This document shows positions 55,861 through 64,000 of a stretch of 64,000 bases of DNA, piece after piece. The notes below the pieces were generated by a model, which made no database searches, had not been told where the DNA came from, and saw only the letters and a list, made by a program, of their open reading frames with translations. The translations under genes and the position numbers were made by a program. This stretch comes from Aculops lycopersici (taxonomy: Eukaryota > Arthropoda > Arachnida > Trombidiformes > Eriophyidae): assembly GCA_015350385.1 (NCBI GenBank), contig WNKI01000002.1, forward strand, positions 8,334,947 to 8,398,946. The letters run 5' to 3'. Positions within the stretch are counted from its first letter, which is position 1, and every line of letters starts with the position of its first letter.

Positions 55861-56002
55861 ATGATAAGCGCTCTTTCACACTTACCTCAACTTGCAGTTG
55901 CCGATAGATAGCAATGAGTTGTACTCGCGATAAGTGTCCAAACAAGAATATCAATTGAAGAGTAAAATCTACACTAGAGTTGAGATACTCCAAGATGGAA
56001 GT

Positions 56003-56008
56003 TTTATT
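56003..56008 (-). promoter_or_regulatory. Poly(A) signal AATAAA (minus strand)
   Basis: About 100 bases past the BAG-domain gene's stop. Confidence 0.5.
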
Positions 56009-56105
56009 TGCACACTGGTGTTGGTGAATTAGATAAGATAAATTTATAACTGAAAACCGGTGAACTCCTATGCATAGAACCCAAATTGAAGAGATATATT
56101 GCATA

Positions 56106-57197
56106 TCACTTGCGGGATTTATCCAAATCCAGTTGTTGTAGTTGCTCGGCCAGCTGACTATCCATACCCTGAGTCAATTCTTGAATATCAGCATTCAACT
56201 TAATCTTCCTCTCCAAAATATCTATACCTTTCTCAATGAGCAAAATGATTGCTTTCCTTTGCTGTCTCAATTCGGTTGAACTTCCACACTGAATCTTGTC
56301 AAGCGCCAGCTCGTATCTAGACAACATTTCCTCCAAGTATCTTGCATCCTTTGATTGTGCATCCTTGCCTGAAAAGTGTATTATTTGCTGAAAATAAATA
56401 GCTACACCTTGTCTTACATTGTCTAACTGCACTTGAATTTGAGTTGTACTATTGTCTGCTTTAGGTTCAGCTTGAGATTGATTGCTTGATTGTTTTTGTT
56501 GTGGCTTAATGTTTGTTTGCTGTTGCTTCTCAGTCTCTGTGGAAGATTGATTTTCTCCCGACTGATTACCTGAAGCCGTCTCGATATCAGCCTGATCCGG
56601 AGGTAGAGGCATTGGTATCGGCACCTTACGTTTAGCAGTGGCAGCCTTGAAGCTTTGACTCTCAGTATTTCCAAAATTTAGGTTTCCCTGTTGCGTATTG
56701 AAAGTTTCGGATTGTTGTGGTTGACTGCGTGAATGTTCTTGCTCCGCGTGTGGTTGTTGGTGATTTCCCATGTGAGAGTGTGGTCGTCGAGGATAGTTGC
56801 TGTGGTCATTTGGAACACCGCCACCAACATCACGATTCATACTACTGGATCGAGTCCCTTCCTGCTGCTGCTGGTACTGTTGTTGTCGACCCAAATTTTG
56901 CTGCTGTTGGTCTTGACGAACCGGAGGCGTTGGTCTATAGTTTATGTTGATGCTTGTTCTAGAATCTGGCGATTCGTGATTCTGTGAGGTGAAGCGCTCG
57001 TTAGGGTGGGAGCCTTCTATTGATCGGTTAGTTGGTTCATAGTTTGAAGGCATGGTATTGTATAGAGGGTTGTTTTGCTGTTGCTGTTGCGGCTGCCGGT
57101 AAAATCTAGACGTCGGCCCGACTTCCTGATGATTCTCAACTTGAATGGGGATTTGACGAACACGATGTGAACCCTCGCGGCCTCCTCTTGAACCCAT
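56106..57197 (-). CDS. BAG-domain co-chaperone (BAG3/starvin type)
   Basis: Hsp70 nucleotide-exchange co-chaperone. 363 residues, one exon. The BAG domain occupies about residues 245-325: VRQGVAIYFQQIIHFSGKD, ARYLEEMLSRYELALDKIQ, TELRQQRKAIILLIEKGIDI, matching the three-helix consensus including the Hsp70-contact RQQRK. Near the N-terminus, RVRQIPIQVEN (residues 12-22) resembles the Ile-Pro-Val small-heat-shock-protein-binding motif of BAG3. The middle is Gln/Asn/Ser-rich and disordered. No WW domain is seen, as in Drosophila starvin and unlike human BAG3. These features suggest a role in chaperone-assisted autophagy, which is inference from the family. Confidence 0.85.
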   Translation of the reverse strand: MGSRGGREGSHRVRQIPIQVENHQEVGPTSRFYRQPQQQQQNNPLYNTMPSNYEPTNRSIEGSHPNERFTSQNHESPDSRTSININYRPTPPVRQDQQQQNLGRQQQYQQQQEGTRSSSMNRDVGGGVPNDHSNYPRRPHSHMGNHQQPHAEQEHSRSQPQQSETFNTQQGNLNFGNTESQSFKAATAKRKVPIPMPLPPDQADIETASGNQSGENQSSTETEKQQQTNIKPQQKQSSNQSQAEPKADNSTTQIQVQLDNVRQGVAIYFQQIIHFSGKDAQSKDARYLEEMLSRYELALDKIQCGSSTELRQQRKAIILLIEKGIDILERKIKLNADIQELTQGMDSQLAEQLQQLDLDKSRK

Positions 57198-60100
57198 TAT
57201 ATTGGATTTAATTGGACTAAATTATAACCGGCGAAAGGAAGACTATTATTTTGATGCTACGAGAGAGGTTAGTGCAAGTTTAGTGTCCATATTAAAAGGT
57301 TAATCGAAGTTAGATTAATCACGTCCCACTAGTTTTATAATTTATATATATTTATACATTTTTCGCTTACTAAGAACTCGAGGACACTAGTCAATAGCTA
57401 GGATTTCTATGAGAGTCAACTATTAGGTTGCAAATGAGTAACTAGAAAATCAACCTGATTTGATAGATGAAATTGTGATTAAAGCTCGAGGCCTAATATG
57501 AATTTGTTTCTCAATACAGTCGTTATCGTTTTTGTCTTTGTCAGCGCGCCAGGTTAGAGGTATTGGTTTTTGCATGACTTCAATTCCAGATGGCGCCACT
57601 TTGCTCATCAATCTTATTAAGCTAATCGAGTCGAGTTTATAAAGAACTCTCTGTATGGATGATAATTTCATTCAATTATACACTATTGTGTTCGAATTGT
57701 AAGGGTGACAAATTCGTTTGTGGGCGAACAAATTGCAAACCCTCTGGCTGTTTGGTATAATTGTCTCTGTTGTGCCAATTAAAGAATTGAAAGAATTAGA
57801 GAAGCGAGCGCTGAGAGTAGTAGGAAGTTGGAAGTGCGGGAACAGGTGTCTGTGAGAACGACGAGTCAATTAACAGTTAGTTCTTTTCGCCAACTACAGT
57901 AGAACCCGTGTAACCTGTAGGGCATTTCTAGTTGACATCTCAATGAACACTGAACAGATCGAATTGAAACAGTGGTTGAGTATTATTCTTTTTTGAATCC
58001 CTCCGACTTGGGCCACTGCCATCAGACGCCCAAGTCAACACAGGTTGCCACCGATTTTGCGGTCCGGACGGGTTAAGGGACTCGTGTACTGAAAACTGTA
58101 ACTCGTTATTTTCACAGCTTTAGACTTAGAGGGAAGATTTATGATGAGATCAAATGGAGAGAGATGTTCATATTTGAGCAATTTTCACTTATGAGCCACA
58201 CGGCTTGTGGGCAGGATATTGTAACCAACAACCAGCCGACCGCAGAGCAGCAGAGAAATCCTCTCACATTTCTCTCTAGTCTTGTGGAAAAATGAGTGTG
58301 GAAAAATGTTGTGCACTTTATACGCCTTGAGATTACGATTCACCTTCCATGAAGTGTGTTTAGTTGGAGAGCCAAAGTGAATCTCATCAGATGAACTTGG
58401 ACTTGGACTTGGAGGAAGAGTGCGCAATGCATAGGATGGTTTGGAAGTTAGCGGATGAAAACAAACAGATTTTGGACGGCTAGTTGCGCTCGGGTGGTTG
58501 CTTTAGTCTAGTGACCAAACAACTGGTGGCTCGCCACGACTGACCACCGTCGTCGCTAAGATTAAGCGCTGATTAAGCTCCCCACTGACCAGGTGACGTT
58601 CACGGGGGCAACAAGAGAGAGAGAAAGTGTCACTAGAGTTGTGATGATCTCGTTGAACTCGCTCTGCCACTTGCTTGTTGGCTTTGTGTTTTGCGCCTCT
58701 GTTATTTCCTGTTGCAGCTGAGGGAGAGATCGAGTTCAACTGAACATTGTTTGTTGTCTTGGTAGACTTTCGGCCGACAGACTACCCGACTAGACGGGTG
58801 CAAATTTATGCGAGATGCAATGTACTTGAAATACATGTAGTTGATTCAAGGAAATCTCTTATCCTTGAGTCGTAGTGCTATCAAGTGTCAGGAAATCAAA
58901 TTTTCGCGAAAATCCTTTCAAATTGGTCAATGATTTCCTCAATTGAGATCAATTGTTTTCCAAACTACCACTACCAACTCCAAGGTTCTCGATTTATTTG
59001 TTTCTCGTGCAGTCCCATTGTAGAAGCAGGGGTAAGGAATCGCAACAAGTAGACCGGCCGGCCGGCCACCAAGCTGGCGCCGCTTATGCAACCACCAGTT
59101 GACTGTTTCCTGCTGTTGTACTGTAGTTTCTTGTGGCGCGCAACAAACCAATGGACGATAATAGCTGCCTGTCTAGCAAGCCTGTTGGCTCGATCCACGA
59201 CTAGACACTCAATCACTGAGCTCGCAAGCCAATTGGATTAGTACATAGATAATCGCCGCCTTTCGACTTTCTCTCAAGACGAAAGACAAGAACGACGACG
59301 ATGGTGGCGACTAGCGTGACGAAATAGAGTAGTAGAGAAAAGAGAAATATTTTTATTTAGCATCAGGAACTCACCGGACGCCAATGGAATCCTCAAGGGT
59401 ACAATCCGGTATAACAACACAAGCAGCAGCAGCAATAATAATAACAATCATCATAACAATCTACTGATAGAATTTATGTGGTAGATTTCACATTATCAAG
59501 GTCATCGGTAGAAAGTTAATTGGATGGATAGAAAAAGGAGAGAGGTAGTTTTTTAGAGAGGAGATTCAAGTTGTACGCGCTGATAAGTGTAGAGTTGGAA
59601 ATATTACGAGTTTTGCATACTTGCGCTTTCTAAGAGAAAGGGAGTGAGTTTATATAAATCAACAAGATAATCTAGATTCCCATTGTTTTGTCAAGTCGTC
59701 GTTTTGGCCAAAATATAATTAGTTGGCTCTGGGTGAGAGTAGATTCTAAAGAGAGTGAGTAAGTGAGTGAGAGAGTGGGAGAGAAGGAAGACAGAAGTAC
59801 TCTTATAAGTAACCCAATCCCAATTGGCCCGCCCCCGAGGGACCACCTGTTAGCACGAGCAAGAGGCATAGCAAGATAGAGTGAGAGTTTTGGCCGCAGT
59901 TGTCGCCACCGCATACTAACTCTTTGGCAAGCTTTGAAATGTCCCCGTGCAAGAGCCAACGCAGAACAAGTGGCCATCTAATGCAGGTTACCCTCACAGC
60001 CTAACACACGTCTAGTGCAATCTAGTCTAGTTTAATCTTGTCCAGGTAAATTCTTCCCAAGCTAGAGAAGTAAGTTGAAGAGTAGCCAGCACGCACTACT

Positions 60101-60457
60101 TGATTCGAGAAGAAGTTGAGGGGGAAGTTGTGCTGAGTTCCTCTCTCCTTTCCTCCACTGTCGCTCATCAACAAGTTCAAGTTTCCTTTTTTCTTCGTCG
60201 GCAAATCTAGTCTAGTCTAGTTGAAAAAGATTGGATAGAAATTGAATATTCGAGAATAGATTGTGATGAGAAGTTGATCAAATAGGTTATCAATTGAATT
60301 TGTGTACGTGTCATATCATCGAGAGAAGGAAGAGTTTACTCGACTTTCTACTTATACAATTCAATAAAGCAGTACAATTAGAAGAGCTGATCGATTGGTC
60401 AAGATACAATCACGACAAGAGCAAAAACATCGATAAACAAAGTAACCAAAGAGCAAA
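57198..60457. other. Non-coding 3.3 kb between BAG gene and secreted GYH protein
   Basis: No supported gene; frames are short and lack domains. It probably contains the BAG gene's promoter or 5' UTR exons and the plus-strand promoter of the next gene. Several TCTAGTCTAG-type short repeats occur near 60010-60220. Confidence 0.5.
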
Positions 60458-60481
60458 ATGCTGCAAACAAGATACAAGACA

Positions 60482-61917
60482 ATGATACTCAAGTTGGTCT
60501 CAATCGCTTACACCCTTAACCTTTTGGTTGTTTTAACTCAAGCAGCTCCAACATCAACATCGGCTGAAATCGCAACGTCCGAAATCTCGCCGAAAATCTT
60601 GGCGGCTGCAAATGTTGAGCTAGGGAGGAAGATTCATCAAGTGGGACCAGCGAATCCGGTTGCAGCCGAATCATCGTCCGCCATACCGGATGACCATGCG
60701 CCGACAAAACTCAAGCGCGATGCTAGGGCAAAAGTGACCTCACTTGAGCTGGACACCCAAGAGACGGGTTACCTGCCCTCGGCTTACGACCAAATAGACT
60801 CGGATCACGGTTACGATGCAGGCAAGAACTCATATGGTAAACAGGCATCCGATTGGAGTTTGTACGATCAAGGTAAGTGGTTGTAGGGTTGTTGATAAAC
60901 CTGTTAACAATCTGAGTTATGCGAGAGAAAGAGACAGAGAAAGAGAAAGAGACAGAGATAGAGACAGAGATAGAGACAGATAGACAGACAGATAGACAGA
61001 CAGATAGACAGACAGACAGACAGACAGAAAAGAGGGAGTGTGGGTGATTGATTGGTTTGTTGGCTAACTTTTTATCTAAAATATTCATATCTCCTAAGCT
61101 GAACCACTAACCCAAATAATCAACTTACCTGGCACTCCAACAATCTGAAACCAATCAATACAGGTAACCATGGTCTGTACGACAAGTACGGTGACAAGGC
61201 CTATCACGACCAGGGCCACAATGCTCACTCGACGCATGGAAAGCACGACTCCTATGGCAACAATTACAACACCCAAAACTCGGGCCACGGTTCTGGCTAC
61301 TACTCAAGGGATCGCGGTTATGGCTACGAGAAACACTACGCCTATGACAAGGAGGTAGCCAGTAAGCAGCACGCCGATAACCACAACAGTTACGGTAGCC
61401 AACATGGACTCCACGATTATTATGGAAACGCCGGCAGCCAGTCGCATGCAAACCATGGACATGACAAGTATGGCCAGGCGAGTCGATACGGTAAGTTTAA
61501 ATAAGTCCTTTTTTCTCAACGAGCTTGCCATAGAGGTTGGCAAGCTCAGTGGTCGCTAATTAACTGACATGGTTCCAGTTTGTTTCGTTTTTGAGAAACA
61601 GACCGAAAATAAAAAAAAATGGAAAAGCCATTAACTCGGATCGCGATGACTAAATCTAAGTTAAATTCTTAACTAACTATAATTATTACATTCCATTCGA
61701 CACAGGCAATCATGGTTACGGAAAGAAGGCCAGCAACCTGGCCGCTCATCATGATTATGGACACAACCAGAATAAGGCCCATTACCATGCACAACACGCC
61801 CAGCCCCAGAACTCATACTCCTCCAGCTACTCATCTCACGTGCCCACCTATAGATCCAACTACCCCGAATACAACTCGCACTCTGGATACCCAAGTAGCT
61901 ACCCTAGCTACTATTAA
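60482..61917 (+). CDS. Secreted Gly/Tyr/His-rich protein, 3 exons
   Basis: Exons 60482-60872, 61164-61490 and 61706-61917; both introns are phase 1 with GTAAGT donors (CAAG|GTAAGTGG, ACG|GTAAGTTT) and CAG acceptors. The signal peptide is MILKLVSIAYTLNLLVVLTQA; an in-frame ATG at 60458 adds eight residues and is the alternative start. The mature N-terminus has a dibasic KLKR site. Exons 2 and 3 both open with a GNHGxY unit (GNHGLYDKYGDKAYH and GNHGYGKKASNLAAHH), and the protein is dense in Gly, Tyr, His, Ser and Asn, ending SSYPSYY. About 309 residues, no cysteine after the signal. Such compositions occur in cuticle, eggshell or silk-like structural proteins; no family can be named. Poly(A) signal at 62002-62007. 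Confidence 0.8.
60925..61027 (+). repeat. (GAGA/GACA/GATA)n microsatellite in intron 1
   Basis: Mixed AGAC/AGAT/GAGA tetranucleotide tract inside the first intron of the Gly/Tyr/His-rich gene. Confidence 0.9.
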
Positions 61918-62775
61918 ATGCGCGAGTGGTGACTCGACTTTTTTCGTGGAAATATCGGACAACAATCAAAAAAAAAATCTCCTCTCTGTTTAAGAAGTCA
62001 AAATAAACTTTTGCACTCGAATCTGGAGCCTGGTTAGCTCTTCCGCTCTTATTCGACTACAGCCACTGAAATCTGATCCACTCTTTCTCTCTCTCTCTAT
62101 TACTCTCAATGATCATTCGCGAATCGCGCTAGCCGGCGAGCAGACCACCTCCACAGTATGCCAATTTCGCATGTAAATGGGCGCATGGTATCACGAAAAT
62201 CCAGCTGAAGATTTTTTCTCGCAGTTTGCTAGCCTCCAAGTCTTGATGCGAGTAAATTGATTTCGAGCGATCTATCAGAGGATCGATATCCTCGCGGATC
62301 AAGCGGTTGCAAATGTTAATCGTCAATTGAGCTTGTTAGTCGAGAGACGAATTTGTTCATTCGATGAAGGCCTCGAAAAGAGTCTGGATGATTCCTGGAA
62401 GGTTTAGGTAATCTTAGTTAACACGACAAAATCTCACCTAATAGCTATCTGGCTGATCCTGTTGCTAATAGTCTTATGCTTGTCTCGAGGATTAAGCCAC
62501 GCAAGCAAAGTTCAAGTTCCCACTTAGAGGGCAAAATCGCGAATGGCTCATTGAATCAGTCATAGTATACCTGATTGTCTATGGTTCACATGGATAGTTG
62601 TGGTTATCCTAGAGCTTTCATATGCACAAAGAGAGCAACTCGTTTCGGAGAGAAGATCTGCTAGAAGATCAATGAAGCCTTCAAAAGCTTCTTTGTTAAG
62701 GTGATTCTGGATAAACAATGTGTGAAAGCTCATCGGCCCTAGAAAGTCCAGTCAGACAAATCAATCGAGTGTCTG
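61918..62775. other. Intergenic up to the duplicated segment
   Basis: 3' flank of the secreted gene with AATAAA at 62002-62007, then about 700 bases with no gene recognised. The duplication of XPO7 begins at about 62776. Confidence 0.5.
62002..62007 (+). promoter_or_regulatory. Poly(A) signal AATAAA
   Basis: 85 bases after the stop of the Gly/Tyr/His-rich gene. Confidence 0.55.
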
Positions 62776-63181
62776 GTCCTTTCCGGCCTTCTATCGTTGG
62801 TCTGTAGAGCTGTCAACGAGGCCTGGAGGGTCTCGCAGGCCATGCCGAAGATTTCGATTAGATACTGGTCACGAAAAAAGGAACTTATTCTGCGCTGTCT
62901 AGTCAATGATCTATGGAGAACTGGGTCACCTTCAACTTGGTTGATCTCCTGAACGAGCTGAGATAGCAACAGCAACTATCAACGGGCCCGAGTCAGATCC
63001 TGAAGCTCCATCCATGGCGTTAAAAGCAAACGATTGCTCTTGGTCGCCCTTCAGTGGCTCCTGAGAAGTAATTGTGATTAAATTTTTATTAGATAGTTGG
63101 TTTGATAGAAAATTTTTCCCTCAATTATTGTGGTCGTTAGGATTGCAGAACAGGATTTACTTTTTTGTGTTGTCGCCGCAT
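62776..63181 (-). pseudogene. Truncated XPO7 5' copy
   Basis: Near-identical to two separate parts of XPO7: 62776-62965 matches about 54727-54920, and about 62980-63181 matches 55400-55608, including the short first exon and its intron. The 470 bases between them in XPO7 are deleted. Reading MRRQHKK through the intact intron, the exon runs EPLKGDQEQSFAF and then meets a TGA shortly after the deletion, because the frame is lost. No HEAT-repeat region follows. Clearly a pseudogene or a by-product of promoter duplication. Confidence 0.9.
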
Positions 63182-63381
63182 GCCATTGAAAAGGCATCAA
63201 TCGCAGCGACGGTTGCGGGCGCATAGCCCACATGTTGGCCAAGAGTTGTCTTTGTGTTCCGAGTTGGTGGCACTGAAATTGAAGACGCGAAGGAAATCTT
63301 GGGAATTATTTTCAGGTATGGATTTAAGCTATGGAAACCTTTTTAAGTATTGTTTTTATTACGTAAAATTGCAACCAAGTT

Positions 63382-64000
63382 ATGGACTCCATCGAAGATT
63401 ACCTCAAACGTTACCCTAGGATCACATTGCCAGCCCATAAGGCCACTGTCAAGTGTGTAAGATGGAACCCAGAGGGAAACGTATTGGCCTCTGGTGGGAA
63501 GGATAAGATGTTGCATATGCACAAAGTTGTCGAATCGAACTTAGTTTATGAGCCTTTATATACAAACAATGGTCATGTAGGCGACATAGACCAGTTATGT
63601 TGGAATCCAGCAAACACAAATCTCCTCGCAACCGCCAGCATTGATAAACAAGTCAAAATTTGGGATTGTCGAAACTCAGAGCCCATCAAAACAATAAGGT
63701 CGAAGAATGAGAATGTAACAATTAGTTGGTCAAATACAGGTTCGACAATTGCAGTTGGAGATAAGGGAGATGCAATCACATTTCTCGATACTAGAAAAGG
63801 GTTCGAAACTGAACGTGATCTCAAGTTTACATTCGAGGTCGGAGAAATCACATGGAACAAGGAGTGTGATTTATTTTTTGTCACCTCAGGCGATGGCAAC
63901 ATTCACGTCCTCAACTATCAAGATCTTCAGACACTCTTATGCATCGATGCTCATGCAAGTCCCATTTCGTGTATTAGATTCGATCCAACTGGTAAAAGAT
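63382..64000 (+). CDS. THOC3: THOC3 (TEX1), THO/TREX mRNA-export subunit (3' end cut by window)
   Basis: WD40 propeller subunit of the THO complex, which couples transcription to mRNA export. Start ATG at 63382 (MDSIEDYLKRYP); open to the window end, about 206 residues visible. Family blocks: AHKATVKCVRWNPEGNVLAS, GHVGDIDQLCWNPANTNLL, ATASIDKQVKIWDCRNSE, NENVTISWSNTGSTIAVGD, FEVGEITWNKECDLFF, DGNIHVLNYQDL and ISCIRFDPTGK, which follow the THOC3 order of the first four to five blades. It shares a roughly 200-base divergent promoter with the XPO7 pseudogene copy. Confidence 0.94.
   Translation, partial: MDSIEDYLKRYPRITLPAHKATVKCVRWNPEGNVLASGGKDKMLHMHKVVESNLVYEPLYTNNGHVGDIDQLCWNPANTNLLATASIDKQVKIWDCRNSEPIKTIRSKNENVTISWSNTGSTIAVGDKGDAITFLDTRKGFETERDLKFTFEVGEITWNKECDLFFVTSGDGNIHVLNYQDLQTLLCIDAHASPISCIRFDPTGKR

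Noticed and set aside
57421..57455. TATTAGGTTG start resembling a mariner terminal repeat
   Set aside because: Only about ten bases match well; a nearby CAACCTGAT gives a tiny hairpin but there is no transposase relic or second terminus at element distance.

Overview
The window is nuclear DNA from an arthropod. An ecdysteroid 20-hydroxylase (CYP314A1/shade) and a chain of EB modules point to an ecdysozoan. Most genes are single uninterrupted exons. The few introns I can place have GT-AG ends; about half are near 100 bp. Two assembly gaps sit in (GA)n microsatellites. An acariform mite would fit this mix of intron-poor genes and occasional long non-coding stretches, but that is inference, not proof.

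Layout. 1-5 kb: COQ7 (-, cut by the window start), a short La protein (+), a secreted low-complexity orphan (+) and an extended-Tudor protein (-). 5-9 kb: a repeat-rich stretch, then CYP314A1 (+). 9.6-19.3 kb: one minus-strand gene in at least four exons with long introns, encoding a single-pass membrane protein with four EB modules; it appears only when splice sites and phases are read together. 19.3-33.6 kb: about 14 kb with no convincing gene, rich in microsatellites, with a 20-N gap. 33.6-35.6 kb: a seven-TM chemoreceptor-like gene (-) whose last helix comes from a tiny terminal exon. 37-57 kb: a compact block of CYLD (+), CNOT9 (+), TMED2 (-), ATG101 (+), MAP2K7 (-), an M16 metallopeptidase (-), Na+/K+-ATPase beta (-), SUDS3 (-), XPO7 (-) and a BAG3/starvin-type protein (-). 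60.5-61.9 kb: a three-exon secreted Gly/Tyr/His-rich protein (+). 62.8-63.4 kb: a broken partial copy of the XPO7 5' end. 63.4 kb to the end: THOC3 (+, cut by the window end).

The most unusual structure is a direct duplication of the divergent XPO7/THOC3 promoter (about 55.4-55.8 kb and 63.0-63.4 kb). At the left copy XPO7 is intact and THOC3 is reduced to a start-codon remnant; at the right copy THOC3 is intact and XPO7 is a deleted, frameshifted fragment. The roughly 300 bp between the two starts is almost identical in the copies.

Functionally most of the block is conserved housekeeping or signalling: ubiquinone synthesis, La RNA chaperone, mRNA export (THO), deadenylation (CCR4-NOT), Sin3/HDAC, nuclear export, autophagy initiation, ER-Golgi cargo, JNK signalling, K63/M1 deubiquitination and Hsp70 co-chaperoning. 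Lineage-specific content is the EB receptor-like gene, the chemoreceptor-like gene and two secreted low-complexity proteins. I saw no CRISPR array, prokaryotic feature or intact transposon.
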